Shown piece after piece: positions 43,906-52,693 of a stretch of DNA of 64,000 nt (its first letter is position 1; each line of letters begins with the position of its first letter). Source of the DNA: Methylococcales bacterium (GTDB lineage Bacteria; Pseudomonadota; Gammaproteobacteria; Methylococcales; Methylomonadaceae); NCBI GenBank assembly GCA_026398895.1, contig JAPLRZ010000047.1, positions 62,001-126,000 of the forward strand, in the 5' to 3' direction. The notes under the pieces were generated by a model that was given only the letters and a program-made list of their open reading frames with translations, did no database searches and was not told the DNA's origin. A program made the position numbers and the translations under genes.

Positions 43906-44321
43906 AATATTTACTTGATACCTGCGCTATTTCTGAATTTACCAAACCCGAAGCGGATACTGGTGTTATTGAATGGTTTAATAATGTAAATTCTGACGAC
44001 TTATATTTAAGCGTTATCAATATAGGTGAAATCAAAAAAGGCATTAATAAACTACCTGCTTCCAAGAAAAAACAGGATTTATTATTTTGGCTGGAAACCT
44101 TATTTGAAGATTATCATAATAGAATTTTAACTGTTGATTTAGCTGTAATGGAAAACTGGAGTTTAATCGTTGCCAATGTTGAAAAAAAAGGGCAATCCGT
44201 TGCTTCTATGGATAGTATTATTGCCGCAGTTGCTTATACTCATCATTTAACATTAGTCACACGCAATGAACGCGATTTTTATGCCTGTAACATTCCTATG
44301 ATTAATCCTTGGATATTGTGA
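43902..44321 (+). CDS. PIN-domain (VapC-like) toxin
   Basis: This 139-aa protein starts at a TTG that overlaps the antitoxin stop (TTGA). It begins LLDTCAISEFTKP (first acidic residue), has SVINIGEIKKGINKL (Glu), SMDSIIAAVAYTHHLTLVTRNERDFYAC (Asp, Asp) at the end, the full PIN-domain carboxylate set. By family it is an RNase. The pair with the upstream antitoxin is intact. It is one of three TA loci in this window. Confidence 0.9.
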   Translation: MKYLLDTCAISEFTKPEADTGVIEWFNNVNSDDLYLSVINIGEIKKGINKLPASKKKQDLLFWLETLFEDYHNRILTVDLAVMENWSLIVANVEKKGQSVASMDSIIAAVAYTHHLTLVTRNERDFYACNIPMINPWIL

Positions 44322-44413
44322 ATTTAATACACTCAATAACAGACGTTGTGCGACATAAAAAATACCTGATTATAAATATATTCCCTTTACAAAAATTAAG
44401 TTTTTTATATAAC

Positions 44414-44433
44414 GTCCAAAACCTGTTTTGGAC
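44414..44433. terminator. Hairpin GTCCAAAACCTGTTTTGGAC
   Basis: An 8-bp stem with CCTG loop, an exact match to the core of the hairpin at 16294-16327. It separates the PIN-toxin gene from hemH, and the T-runs around are short. Confidence 0.6.
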
Positions 44434-44466
44434 TCCAGATAATATTTAAACTAAACCACTAAAACC

Positions 44467-45429
44467 ATGACAAAAAAAACTGGCGTATTACTGGCAAATT
44501 TAGGTTCACCAACCGCACCAACTACCAAAGCAGTGCGGCGTTTTCTGGGTGAGTTTCTGTGGGATAAGCGGGTGGTGAATATTCCGCGTCCTGTGTGGTG
44601 GATTATTCTCAACTGTCTTGTGTTGCCGTTTCGCCCAAAAAAATCAGCTCATGCGTATCAAACAATATGGGATGCAGAAAAAGGTTCACCATTAGCTTTT
44701 TTAACGCGTCAATTAGCCGAAAAAGTCGCTGAGCAGTTAATAGCCAAAGATATAACGGTGGATTATGTGATGCGTTATGGCGAACCATCAATGACAACAC
44801 AATTGCGCCGATTTAAAGACCAAGGCATTAACAATATTATTGTTCTGCCTTTGTATCCACAATACTCGTCAACCACAACGGCTTCTATTTATGATGCGTT
44901 AATTAATGAGCTGAATACATGGCGACATTTACCCAGTTTTCGCTTTATCAGTGATTATCATCAAAACGAAGCGCATATTGCTGCGATTGCCGATTCAATT
45001 ACTCAGGCGTGGAAGGAGCAACCAAAAAATGATTTATTGGTGATGTCATTTCATGGCTTACCTGAGCAATTGACTAAATGGGGTGATCCGTATTTTTATC
45101 AGTGCCAAAAAACTGCTAGATTAATTGCGGAAAAATTAGACTTGGCTGACAGCGAATGGATGTTGGTTTTTCAATCTCGTTTTGGTAAAGCGCAGTGGTT
45201 AAAACCTTATTGTGTGGACACGTTACAGAATTTACCTACGCAGGGGATTAAAACTGTTGATCTAGTTTGCCCAGGTTTTGCAGTGGATTGCTTGGAAACC
45301 TTGGAAGAAATTGCCCTTACTAATAAAGAAATTTTTATTGAGGCGGGTGGTGAGCAGTATCGCTATATTCCAGCTCTCAATGATAGCGATGCACAGGTTA
45401 ATAGCATTATCAGCCTGCTTGAACTATAG
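44467..45429 (+). CDS. hemH: Ferrochelatase
   Basis: This 320-aa protein has [70 protein letters not shown] with the metal-inserting His, [14 protein letters not shown] and [16 protein letters not shown] with the C-terminal Glu residues. HemH inserts Fe2+ into protoporphyrin IX in the last step of haem synthesis. It is followed 38 nt later by purT. It is the standard bacterial length. Confidence 0.97.
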   Translation: MTKKTGVLLANLGSPTAPTTKAVRRFLGEFLWDKRVVNIPRPVWWIILNCLVLPFRPKKSAHAYQTIWDAEKGSPLAFLTRQLAEKVAEQLIAKDITVDYVMRYGEPSMTTQLRRFKDQGINNIIVLPLYPQYSSTTTASIYDALINELNTWRHLPSFRFISDYHQNEAHIAAIADSITQAWKEQPKNDLLVMSFHGLPEQLTKWGDPYFYQCQKTARLIAEKLDLADSEWMLVFQSRFGKAQWLKPYCVDTLQNLPTQGIKTVDLVCPGFAVDCLETLEEIALTNKEIFIEAGGEQYRYIPALNDSDAQVNSIISLLEL

Positions 45430-45467
45430 TTAGCGAATACGATTTTTTGGACAATAAGCGGGGCAAC

Positions 45468-46670
45468 ATGATCATAGGTACTGCATTAAGCAACAGTGCT
45501 ACTAAAGCGTTATTATTAGGCAGCGGCGAACTAGGCAAAGAACTGACTATTGCATTGCAACGCTATGGCGTTGAAGTGATTGCCGTTGACCGTTATGCTA
45601 ATGCCCCTGCGCACCATGTAGCGCATCGTAGTCATGTCATTGATATGACTGATGGCGACGCAGTTAAAAAACTGATTGCCTTAGAGCAACCTGATTTTAT
45701 TATTCCCGAAATCGAAGCGATAGCCACAGCTACACTGGCTGAAATTGAAGCGCAGGGCTTATGCACCGTTGTTCCTAATGCTAGAGCGATTCAATTAACT
45801 ATGAATCGGGAAGGTATCAGAACATTAGTCGCCGAAAAACTAAAGCTACCTACATCGCGTTATGCGTTTGCCGAGTCTTTTGATGAATTAAAAACTGCTG
45901 TTGAGTCTGGTATCGGTTATCCATGTTTTATTAAGCCGACTATGTCATCATCGGGCAAAGGACAATCGATGGTGAAAAGTCCAGAGCAATTGCAAGCCGC
46001 GTGGGACACTGCCAAGGTCAGCGGGCGGGTGAATACAGGCAAAGTGATCGCTGAGGCGAACATCGATTTTGATTTTGAAATTACCCTGTTGACCGTTCGT
46101 GCCTTGAATGCCGACGCTGAAATACAAACCTATTTTTGTGAAGCTATCGGACACGTTCAGGAACATGGTGATTACCGTGAAAGTTGGCAGCCGCAAACCA
46201 TGACTGCCGCCGCGCTTGCCTTGTCCCAAGACATTGCCGCTAAAGTCACGACTGAAATTGGCGGTTTAGGTTTATTTGGTGTGGAATTATTTATTAAAGG
46301 TGATGAGGTCTGGTTTAGCGAAGTTAGCCCTAGACCACACGATACAGGTATGGTGACTATGGTCACGCAAGCACAAAATGAATTTGAATTACACGCCAGA
46401 GCTATTTTGGGCTTACCTGTAGCAACGCATTTAGAAAAAGTGGGGGCGAGCGCGGTGATTTTGGGTGGTATCAATGCAAAAGCAGTGGTTTATGAAGGCT
46501 TAGCACAGGCACTTAGCGTACCCGATAGCGAAGTGCGTCTATTTGGTAAACCTGAAGCTTTTACACACAGACGAATGGGCGTTGCCTTAGCGAGTGCATC
46601 AACTGTTGATAAAGCGCGAGCAAAAGCGATTAAAGCAGCCAGCCTAATAGTGGTTAAATCTAACGAATAG
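45468..46670 (+). CDS. purT: Formate-dependent phosphoribosylglycinamide formyltransferase
   Basis: This gene encodes 400 aa from the ATG at 45468, with GCGGGGC upstream; a TTG 21 nt earlier would add seven residues. It opens [15 protein letters not shown] and has the ATP-grasp region [14 protein letters not shown], followed by [21 protein letters not shown] and a C-terminal [13 protein letters not shown]. PurT uses formate and ATP to make formyl-GAR in purine synthesis; it joins carbon-one metabolism in a methylotroph (inference). It follows hemH by 38 nt. The transglycosylase gene follows it. Confidence 0.95.
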   Translation: MIIGTALSNSATKALLLGSGELGKELTIALQRYGVEVIAVDRYANAPAHHVAHRSHVIDMTDGDAVKKLIALEQPDFIIPEIEAIATATLAEIEAQGLCTVVPNARAIQLTMNREGIRTLVAEKLKLPTSRYAFAESFDELKTAVESGIGYPCFIKPTMSSSGKGQSMVKSPEQLQAAWDTAKVSGRVNTGKVIAEANIDFDFEITLLTVRALNADAEIQTYFCEAIGHVQEHGDYRESWQPQTMTAAALALSQDIAAKVTTEIGGLGLFGVELFIKGDEVWFSEVSPRPHDTGMVTMVTQAQNEFELHARAILGLPVATHLEKVGASAVILGGINAKAVVYEGLAQALSVPDSEVRLFGKPEAFTHRRMGVALASASTVDKARAKAIKAASLIVVKSNE

Positions 46671-46682
46671 TAGGGCGTGGAT

Positions 46683-47291
46683 ATGTTGAAAATTACAGTT
46701 GTTTCATTGGCATTGCTTAGCTCAACTCAGGTAATGGCGGATGTGTATAAATATGTGGATGCGGGTGGTCACGTTTTTTACACCGATGAGCCTAGAAATA
46801 AGCTGTATAAACGCATCATAAAAACCCCGATTCATCCGCCGTCGGTAGCATCATCTGGAAGCCCTTTTATGGCGGCTGTTCTTAAGCGGCATACTTTTTC
46901 AGGTGTCAATAAAGCCAAATATAACGAGCTGATTGAAGATGCCGCTCAACGTCATCAAGTGGATGCAAAATTACTTCATGCGGTGATTCAAACTGAATCC
47001 GCTTACAATTCAACCGCTATTTCTTCAGCGGGTGCAGCAGGTTTAATGCAGTTAATGCCAGCCACTGCACAGCGATTTGGTGTTATGAATCGCAATGACC
47101 CCGATCAAAATGTTGAAGGAGGCACACGTTATTTAAAATACTTGCTCACTTTATTTGGTCCTCGATTAGACCTAGCCATCGCCGCTTATAATGCGGGTGA
47201 AAATGCAGTTATCAAACACAACAACACTATTCCACCCTACCGTGAAACCCAAGATTATGTGCGCCAAGTATTGGCTTTGTATAAACAATAA
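46683..47291 (+). CDS. Lytic transglycosylase with DUF4124 N-terminal segment
   Basis: This gene encodes 202 aa from the ATG at 46683 (a GTG two codons earlier is possible). Signal peptide MLKITVVSLALLSSTQVMA, then DUF4124 (DVYKYVDAGGHVFYTDEPRNKLYKRI). The SLT domain follows: LLHAVIQTESAYNSTAISSAGAAGLMQLMPATAQRFGV, with the catalytic Glu in QTES and the GLMQLMP motif, and AIAAYNAGENAV. It cleaves peptidoglycan glycan strands. Just downstream begins IS debris. Confidence 0.92.
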   Translation: MLKITVVSLALLSSTQVMADVYKYVDAGGHVFYTDEPRNKLYKRIIKTPIHPPSVASSGSPFMAAVLKRHTFSGVNKAKYNELIEDAAQRHQVDAKLLHAVIQTESAYNSTAISSAGAAGLMQLMPATAQRFGVMNRNDPDQNVEGGTRYLKYLLTLFGPRLDLAIAAYNAGENAVIKHNNTIPPYRETQDYVRQVLALYKQ

Positions 47292-47293
47292 AT

Positions 47294-47341
47294 TTTGGGT
47301 TGCGTGGTTTTGTATTGGGTTGCCAAAAAGACGGCACGCGG
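47294..47341. repeat. Half copy of the GTTGGGTTGC repeat
   Basis: TTGGGTTGCGTGG and TTGGGTTGCCAAAAAGACGG match the family at 32491 and 43580. It borders the IS1-type remnant, so the element may have been cut by it. Confidence 0.6.
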
Positions 47342-47344
47342 CTG

Positions 47345-47808
47345 ATCCCAAGCTAACTGAACTCACCGCGAATGGCGGGCTAGAAGCCGCTTTCGCGGTT
47401 GGGATGGACGAACAGTGGTCTTATGTAGGCAACAAATCCAACCAACGCTGGCGGTGGCACGCTGTTGATCATGCCACTAACACGGTACTCGCTTATGTAT
47501 TTGGTCGGCGCAAGGATGACGTATTCAAGCAACTTAAAACCTTGCTTGCCCCCTTTACTTCTACACAGATGATTGGGGAGCTTATCAACGTCACCTTGAG
47601 GCTGATAAACATGAAATTGATAAGCGCAATACACAAAAAATCGAACGTAAAAATCTGAACTTTCGCACTTGGATCAAGCGACTTACACGCAAAACCTTAT
47701 GCTTCTCGAAACTAGAGTCGATGCACGACACGGTCATCGATTTACTGATTAACAAGGTCGTTGTGGGCGCGATATTTATACATAATTACAGATTTAACCC
47801 ACTACCCT
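47345..47808 (+). pseudogene. IS1-family transposase remnant (InsB-like DDE) with right terminal repeat
   Basis: The reading frame gives VGMDEQWSYVGNKSNQRWRW, LAYVFGRRKDDVFKQLKTLLAPF, then a frameshift to DDWGAYQRHLEADKHEIDKR, TQKIERKNLNFRTWIKRLTRKT, FSKLESMHDTVIDLLINK. That is the IS1 InsB DDE pattern. A frameshift near 47560 and the missing N-terminus make it inactive. The end at 47781-47808 (CATAATTACAGATTTAACCC then ACTACCC) is the complement of the end seen at 23985-24006. Confidence 0.8.
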
Positions 47809-48098
47809 ACAATCGACTGGCGGAATGGGGATTTCAACATAAAACCGTCAATCATTCCGCCCATGAATACGCACGCGATGAAGACGGTGATGGCTTTTGC
47901 GAGGTACGCTCTAATAGCATCGAGGGCTTTTGGTCGTTATTGCGTCCTTGGCTTTGACCCCATCGTGGTATTTCTCAGGATAAGTTACCTTTATATCTGA
48001 GCTTTTTTGAGTTCGTGCATAATGTGAAAAAACGCGGCAAACGCTTGTTATCTTCTCTTTTGGAATCGCTACTTAAAAAGACCTTGGAATCCATATAG
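47803..48098 (+). pseudogene. IS1595-family (ISXO2-like) transposase remnant
   Basis: Frame: YNRLAEWGFQHKTVNHSAHEYA, GFCEVRSNSIEGFWSLLRPWL, stop, then in shifted frames SQDKLPLYLSFFEFVHNVKK and a Leu-rich ending. The VNHSxxEY and NSIEGFWSLL motifs are from the DDE_Tnp_IS1595 family. Only the C-terminal third remains and it carries a frameshift. It abuts the IS1-type end exactly. Confidence 0.75.
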
Positions 48099-48162
48099 AG
48101 CCAAATTGTTAATGACCAAAGTGGTATAATTTTGTATAGTGACGCAATTAGATTTTTTATAG

Positions 48163-48190
48163 CGGGATGAATCTTTATAGGGTCATCCCG
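48163..48190 (+). promoter_or_regulatory. Leader hairpin before carA
   Basis: CGGGATGA pairs with TCATCCCG across a 12-nt loop, and T-rich sequence follows. Position just before the ribosome site suggests an attenuator or a repeat remnant. There are ~24 nt from its end to the carA start. Confidence 0.45.
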
Positions 48191-48214
48191 TTTTGTACAT
48201 TAGAGGTGACGTGT

Positions 48215-49345
48215 TTGACTAAATCCGCATTATTAGTGCTAGAAGATGGCACCGTATTTCATGGCGTATCGATAGGAGCAGACGGTTGTTCTGTTGGCGA
48301 AGTGGTATTTAATACTGCCATGACAGGCTATCAAGAAATCTTAAGTGATCCTTCTTATTGCCAACAAATTATCACTTTAACCTATCCGCATATCGGCAAT
48401 ACAGGAACAACCAGCGAAGATGACGAATCCAGAGCCGTGTTTGCCAGTGGCTTGGTAATTCGAGACTTGCCGTTGATGGCGAGTAACTGGCGGTCAGAAA
48501 AAACCTTGCAACAATATCTGATTGATAATAACGTGGTTGCGATTGCTGAAATCGATACCCGTAAATTAACGCGCATCTTGCGTGATAAAGGCGCACAACG
48601 CGGCTGTATCATGGCAGGTAACGCAGCGAGTGTGGAAACTGCAACCGCTGCCATTGATGGTTTTGCAGGTTTAAAAGGCATGGATTTAGCCAAAGTTGTC
48701 AGCGTGACTGAATCATATCAGTGGACAGAAAATACTTGGGATTTGCGCAACGCTCACCAAGAAGGCGAAAATCTAAGCAAGCACGTTGTCGCATTCGACT
48801 TCGGTATTAAACGCAATATTCTAAGATTGCTCGTCAATCGAGGTTGTCGTGTCACTGTTGTTCCCGCGCAAACTCCAGCGGCTGAGGTTCTCGCTATGAA
48901 CCCAGACGGGGTATTTTTATCCAATGGACCAGGCGATCCCGAACCTTGCACCTACGCTATTGAAGCGATTAAAACCATCGTGGAAACTCAAATTCCCGTA
49001 TTTGGTATTTGCTTAGGGCATCAATTATTAGCTCTTGCCAGTGGTGCGAAAACTGAAAAAATGAAATTTGGACATCATGGCGCGAATCATCCTGTGCAGG
49101 AAATCGCTACGGGGCGAGTGATGATTAGCAGTCAAAACCACGGTTTTGCGGTGGATGAATCGACTTTACCTGATAATGTCATCGCCACGCATCGTTCATT
49201 ATTCGATGGTAGTTTACAAGGTATTAAACTCACCGATTACCCCGCGTTCAGCTTTCAAGGACACCCAGAAGCCAGCCCAGGGCCACATGATGTGGAAGCC
49301 TTATTTGATGAATTTATTGATTTGATGAATGTGTGTCAAAAATAA
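48215..49345 (+). CDS. carA: Carbamoyl-phosphate synthase small subunit (glutamine amidotransferase)
   Basis: This gene encodes 376 aa when started at the TTG at 48215, which has GAGGTGA 6 nt upstream and gives the typical start [16 protein letters not shown]; an ATG at 48167 would add 16 residues with no homology. The N-terminal domain shows [21 protein letters not shown]. The GATase domain has [13 protein letters not shown] (Cys nucleophile) and [11 protein letters not shown] (His, Glu). CarA supplies NH3 to CarB for arginine and pyrimidine synthesis. CarB is not adjacent; IS200/IS605-like debris follows instead. Confidence 0.95.
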   Translation: MTKSALLVLEDGTVFHGVSIGADGCSVGEVVFNTAMTGYQEILSDPSYCQQIITLTYPHIGNTGTTSEDDESRAVFASGLVIRDLPLMASNWRSEKTLQQYLIDNNVVAIAEIDTRKLTRILRDKGAQRGCIMAGNAASVETATAAIDGFAGLKGMDLAKVVSVTESYQWTENTWDLRNAHQEGENLSKHVVAFDFGIKRNILRLLVNRGCRVTVVPAQTPAAEVLAMNPDGVFLSNGPGDPEPCTYAIEAIKTIVETQIPVFGICLGHQLLALASGAKTEKMKFGHHGANHPVQEIATGRVMISSQNHGFAVDESTLPDNVIATHRSLFDGSLQGIKLTDYPAFSFQGHPEASPGPHDVEALFDEFIDLMNVCQK

Positions 49346-49396
49346 ACTTAAACGCGATTTTCAGTTTTTATTCTAATGAATTGAAGGTATGGGAAT

Positions 49397-49560
49397 ATGA
49401 CTGAAGAGATGATTAAGCAATATTTAGAGCATCACAAGAACCTGATACAGGTAGTAATTTTAATCTCGAACCCAACAACACGTCGTTTAGTCGACGTGTA
49501 TCCTGAACTTTCAGTTCTTAGTTCACTAACCCACCAGCTTTTATAGCTAGCGCAATATAA
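49397..49560 (+). pseudogene. IS200/IS605-like TnpA C-terminal remnant with right-end hairpins
   Basis: The frame reads TEEMIKQYLEHH and, after a +1 slip, EPDTGSNFNLEP, matching the C-terminal TEEMIKxYLEHHFEPNPxDNF of IS200/IS605 transposases. Downstream are short stem-loops (GTCGTTTAGTCGAC; GAACTTTCAGTTC) typical of this family's right end. The 48-codon frame that starts at 49397 is not a real gene. Confidence 0.55.
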
Positions 49561-49918
49561 ATTGATTATGCCTTAGCTATACCTCGGCTGGCGACGCTTC
49601 CTTGAAAAACACTCTCAACTTACATCACAAACCTTGCTTAATACGGCTTTGGGGAATTAAGCCTTAATGTTCATTTCATCATTGTAGACACCTTCAATAT
49701 GGGCTGTGCAATTTACGAGCGTAGCCTCCTTGTGGCTAGGCTTGACTGATTGCCGAGTCTGAAATGCCAGTGATTAGTCCATGTATCGAGGCAACCGCAC
49801 TTAAATTATATTGATTTTTAAGAGTTAAAATTTAAATGCGATTGCTATGTCAAATTATGGTGCTTTTGCTATACAACAGGTTTAATCCACTACTCAAAAA
49901 TTTTTCATGACCACTTGA

Positions 49919-49935
49919 TGCACTATTGGAGTGCA
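49919..49935 (+). promoter_or_regulatory. NtrC-type enhancer site
   Basis: TGCACTATTGGAGTGCA is a 6-5-6 perfect inverted repeat in the NtrC consensus form (TGCAC-N-GTGCA). It lies ~100 bp upstream of a sigma-54 promoter, as expected for an enhancer. Confidence 0.75.
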
Positions 49936-50031
49936 TAATAAAACCATTGACCCACTACAGTGCGTTTTGAAGCCTAGAATAATAAGCTAAGCTTAAGACT
50001 ATAAGCCGCAACCATTGAATAAACCATAGAC

Positions 50032-50047
50032 TGGCACATTATGTGCT
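50032..50047 (+). promoter_or_regulatory. Sigma-54 promoter of glnK-amtB
   Basis: TGGCACATTATGTGCT has GG-N10-GC, the exact -24/-12 spacing of RpoN promoters. The glnK start follows 40 nt later. With the upstream NtrC-type palindrome this implies nitrogen-limitation control. Confidence 0.8.
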
Positions 50048-50060
50048 AAAAGTTTATTGA

Positions 50061-50426
<366 letters not shown>

Positions 50427-50442
50427 TTCAAAAGGAGGTCAC

Positions 50443-51876
50443 ATGAAATCACTATTAAGCATTTTTGTCTTGTGTTGTTTATCAATTTTCGCAAATTACA
50501 GTTTTGCTGATCCTGCGCCTGCAACTGCAACCATAAATGCGATAGCCGAGGTAGCTGCTGTAACCCCTGTTCCCAATAAAGGCGATACCACATGGGTAAT
50601 GATTTCTACGGTATTAGTCATTCTCATGGTGATCCCAGGTTTGGCTTTGTTTTATGGCGGTATGGTACGCGCCAAAAATATGCTGTCGATATTAATGCAA
50701 ACCTTTGTTATTTTTTCATTGATAGCCGTATTGTGGGCAATTTATGGTTATAGCATTGCATTTACCGAAGGTAATGCGTTCTTTGGGGGCTTTAGTAAGC
50801 TATTTCTCAAAGGCATAACGCCTGATTCGATGGCGGCTACCTTTAGCAAAGGGGTCTATATACCTGAGTATGCTTATGTCGCTTTTCAGCTCACTTTTGC
50901 CACGATCACTCCCGCATTAATTATCGGTGCGTTTGCAGAGCGAGTTAAATTTTCAGCGGTACTATTATTCACCGTACTGTGGTTTACCTTCTCTTATTTA
51001 CCCATTGCGCACATGGTTTGGTATTGGGCTGGTCCTGATGCGTACACCGATGCAATCGCGGGCGATAAAGCGTTAGCAACCGCAGGATTTTTGTTTCAAA
51101 AAGGCGCGTTGGACTTTGCGGGCGGCTCAGTCGTACATATTAACGCGGGTGTTGCTGGTTTAGTTGGCTGTTTATTAATTGGCAAGCGCATAGGCTATGG
51201 TAAAGAATTTCTTACCCCGCACAGTGTTACCATGACTATGCTAGGTGCATCTTTACTGTGGGTAGGTTGGTTTGGTTTTAATGTAGGCTCAAACTTAGAA
51301 GCTAATGGTCTAGCTACTTTAGTGTTTGTTAATACCTTATTAGCCGCTGCTGCGGCCACTTTGTCATGGACAGGCGCAGAATGGATTATCCGTGGCAAAC
51401 CTAGTATGTTAGGTGCAGCTTCGGGTGCTGTTGCAGGTTTAGTTGCTATTACCCCAGCCTGTGGTTGGGCTGGCCCTATGGGGTCTATTTTATTAGGCTT
51501 AGCATCTGGCAGCGCGTGTTTTTGGTCGGTGACTATTCTAAAAGCTAAACTGAAATATGATGATTCCTTGGATGCGTTTGGTGTTCACGGTGTTGGCGGT
51601 ATTTTGGGTGCATTAGGTACAGCAGTGGTTGCAAATCCTGCACTTGGTGGTACAGGGGTTTGGAATTATGTCACTAACGGTGTTGATCCATACAACTTTT
51701 TGGGACAACTGGCGAGCCAGTCATGGGGGGTAGTCATCACTATTATCTGGTCAGGCGCGGTTTCTTTTATCGCTTATAAATTGGTTGATATACTCATAGG
51801 ACTGCGTGTCGCTGAAGAAGACGAACGCTTAGGTTTGGATACCACCGAACACGGTGAAACAGCTTATAACTTGTAA
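50443..51876 (+). CDS. amtB: Ammonium transporter AmtB
   Basis: This gene encodes 477 aa from the ATG at 50443, with AAGGAGG 4 nt upstream. Signal peptide MKSLLSIFVLCCLSIFANYSFA, then 11 transmembrane helices. Family signatures: FYGGMVRAKNMLSILMQ, GAFAERVKFSAVLLFT, DFAGGSVVHINAGVAGLVG with the twin-His His, FGVHGVGGILGALGTAV with the second His. It conducts NH3/NH4+ across the inner membrane. Its partner glnK precedes it. It may help methanotrophs, whose monooxygenase also binds ammonia (inference). Confidence 0.96.
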   Translation: MKSLLSIFVLCCLSIFANYSFADPAPATATINAIAEVAAVTPVPNKGDTTWVMISTVLVILMVIPGLALFYGGMVRAKNMLSILMQTFVIFSLIAVLWAIYGYSIAFTEGNAFFGGFSKLFLKGITPDSMAATFSKGVYIPEYAYVAFQLTFATITPALIIGAFAERVKFSAVLLFTVLWFTFSYLPIAHMVWYWAGPDAYTDAIAGDKALATAGFLFQKGALDFAGGSVVHINAGVAGLVGCLLIGKRIGYGKEFLTPHSVTMTMLGASLLWVGWFGFNVGSNLEANGLATLVFVNTLLAAAAATLSWTGAEWIIRGKPSMLGAASGAVAGLVAITPACGWAGPMGSILLGLASGSACFWSVTILKAKLKYDDSLDAFGVHGVGGILGALGTAVVANPALGGTGVWNYVTNGVDPYNFLGQLASQSWGVVITIIWSGAVSFIAYKLVDILIGLRVAEEDERLGLDTTEHGETAYNL

Positions 51877-51903
51877 TTTCATTCTCGCTTTTCATCTTGC
51901 TAC

Positions 51904-52102
51904 TTTGGTAGCAAGATGAATTTAAGTGTTCAATCAGTTGTACTTGACAACTAGCCATTATCTGAGAAGGTGGGTTCATTTTTGTGAACTTCGCCCCTTT
52001 ACCAGCAAGATGTTTATTAAATCGTGCTTCAACATTGGTAGTAATGCTCGTGTAACTATACCATTCAGACATTCCAGCAAATAGATAAACCATATACAGG
52101 GC
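51904..52102 (-). pseudogene. GIY-YIG endonuclease-like gene (YhbQ type), degenerate
   Basis: On the minus strand one frame reads WFIYLLECLNG near the MITE and the next frame YTSITTNVEARFNKHLAGKGAKFTKMNPPSQI, together the GIY-YIG fold (WxVYLLxC, YTGITTDxxRRFxxH, KGAKYTR). The catalytic YTG is YTS here, the frame is shifted, and the C-terminal half is lost. A MITE copy lies directly at its 5' end. It is therefore a dead gene. Confidence 0.7.
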
Positions 52103-52245
52103 AGGGCAATCGCGCTTAAATTATCTTGACTTTAATAATTATCAGATAATCAATTAGTTACAAATTGGTCTATGTCAAGATTCGTAGTTTTTTGCCAAAA
52201 ATAGCAAAAATGACATTTGTAACACATTGATTATTAATGACCCTA
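52103..52245. mobile_element. MITE copy 2 (shortened right end)
   Basis: It starts AGGGCAATCGCGCTTAAATT and matches 31325-31462 nearly base for base, then a ~20-bp deletion removes most of the right repeat, leaving CCCTA. Flanks are ATATACAGGG at 52092-52101 and 52246-52255 (a ten-base match, with an eleventh differing), the same duplication length as copy 1. Confidence 0.88.
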
Positions 52246-52255
52246 ATATACAGGG

Positions 52256-52693
52256 TTTTCAGCTTCTATGTTCCAGATGTTATTTTTGAGCTTGCTCGGA
52301 CAGTTGCAGTTTCTGGGAATCTACGAACTTCAAGCCCTTAGGCGGTTTTTTGCAGGATGGCTCGATTTTTCCAGCCATAAACCATGATTGGGCGGTTTAC
52401 AAAAGCAGTGAATACCCTCCCCGAAAGCTGGCAACCATTTCTATTCTAAATCAATGGTGTTGCTAAATGCTAATACCCTTGATTTCATTATCTTTTTTCG
52501 ACTTATGGGTAGTCGTATAAAATAGTGATTGCGTATTATTGCACCGACTTAGAACCCTTAAGTTAAAATAAGGCTTTCATCAGGCGGCTAAATTCATGCC
52601 CCCGACCGCACTACCACTGATGCTGAAATAGTTTCCGTCTTTATCGTTAAGATAAAGGTAGGCGCGATTGAAATCACGCCCACCTTTATTGGT
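52256..52693. other. Intergenic region, no gene recognised; contains terminator
   Basis: The region holds no supported ORF. At 52652-52689, GATAAAGGTAGGCG...CGCCCACCTTTATT pairs (about 16 bp with mismatches), followed on the minus strand by T-rich sequence, so it probably terminates pmbA. Confidence 0.5.

Larger units (their letters stand above)
49346..50031. other. Intergenic region with mobile-element debris upstream of glnK
   Basis: The region holds an IS200/IS605-like TnpA 3' remnant (49397-49460 and its right-end hairpins to ~49560), a 60-bp degenerate relative of the MITE (49790-49850), a degenerate IS1-type end (49872-49901) and an NtrC-type site (49919-49935). I see no intact gene. 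Confidence 0.5.

Noticed and set aside
45447-45467. TTG start of purT seven codons upstream
   Set aside because: The ATG at 45468 has a G-rich ribosome site at suitable distance and gives the usual PurT N-terminus.
49397-49543. 48-codon ORF after carA
   Set aside because: Start and first residues match a transposase C-terminus, but the frame shifts; it is a remnant rather than a gene.
51794-52093. 99-codon minus-strand frame as an intact GIY-YIG nuclease
   Set aside because: The catalytic Gly is Ser, the frame is shifted near the start, and the last third is antisense to amtB.
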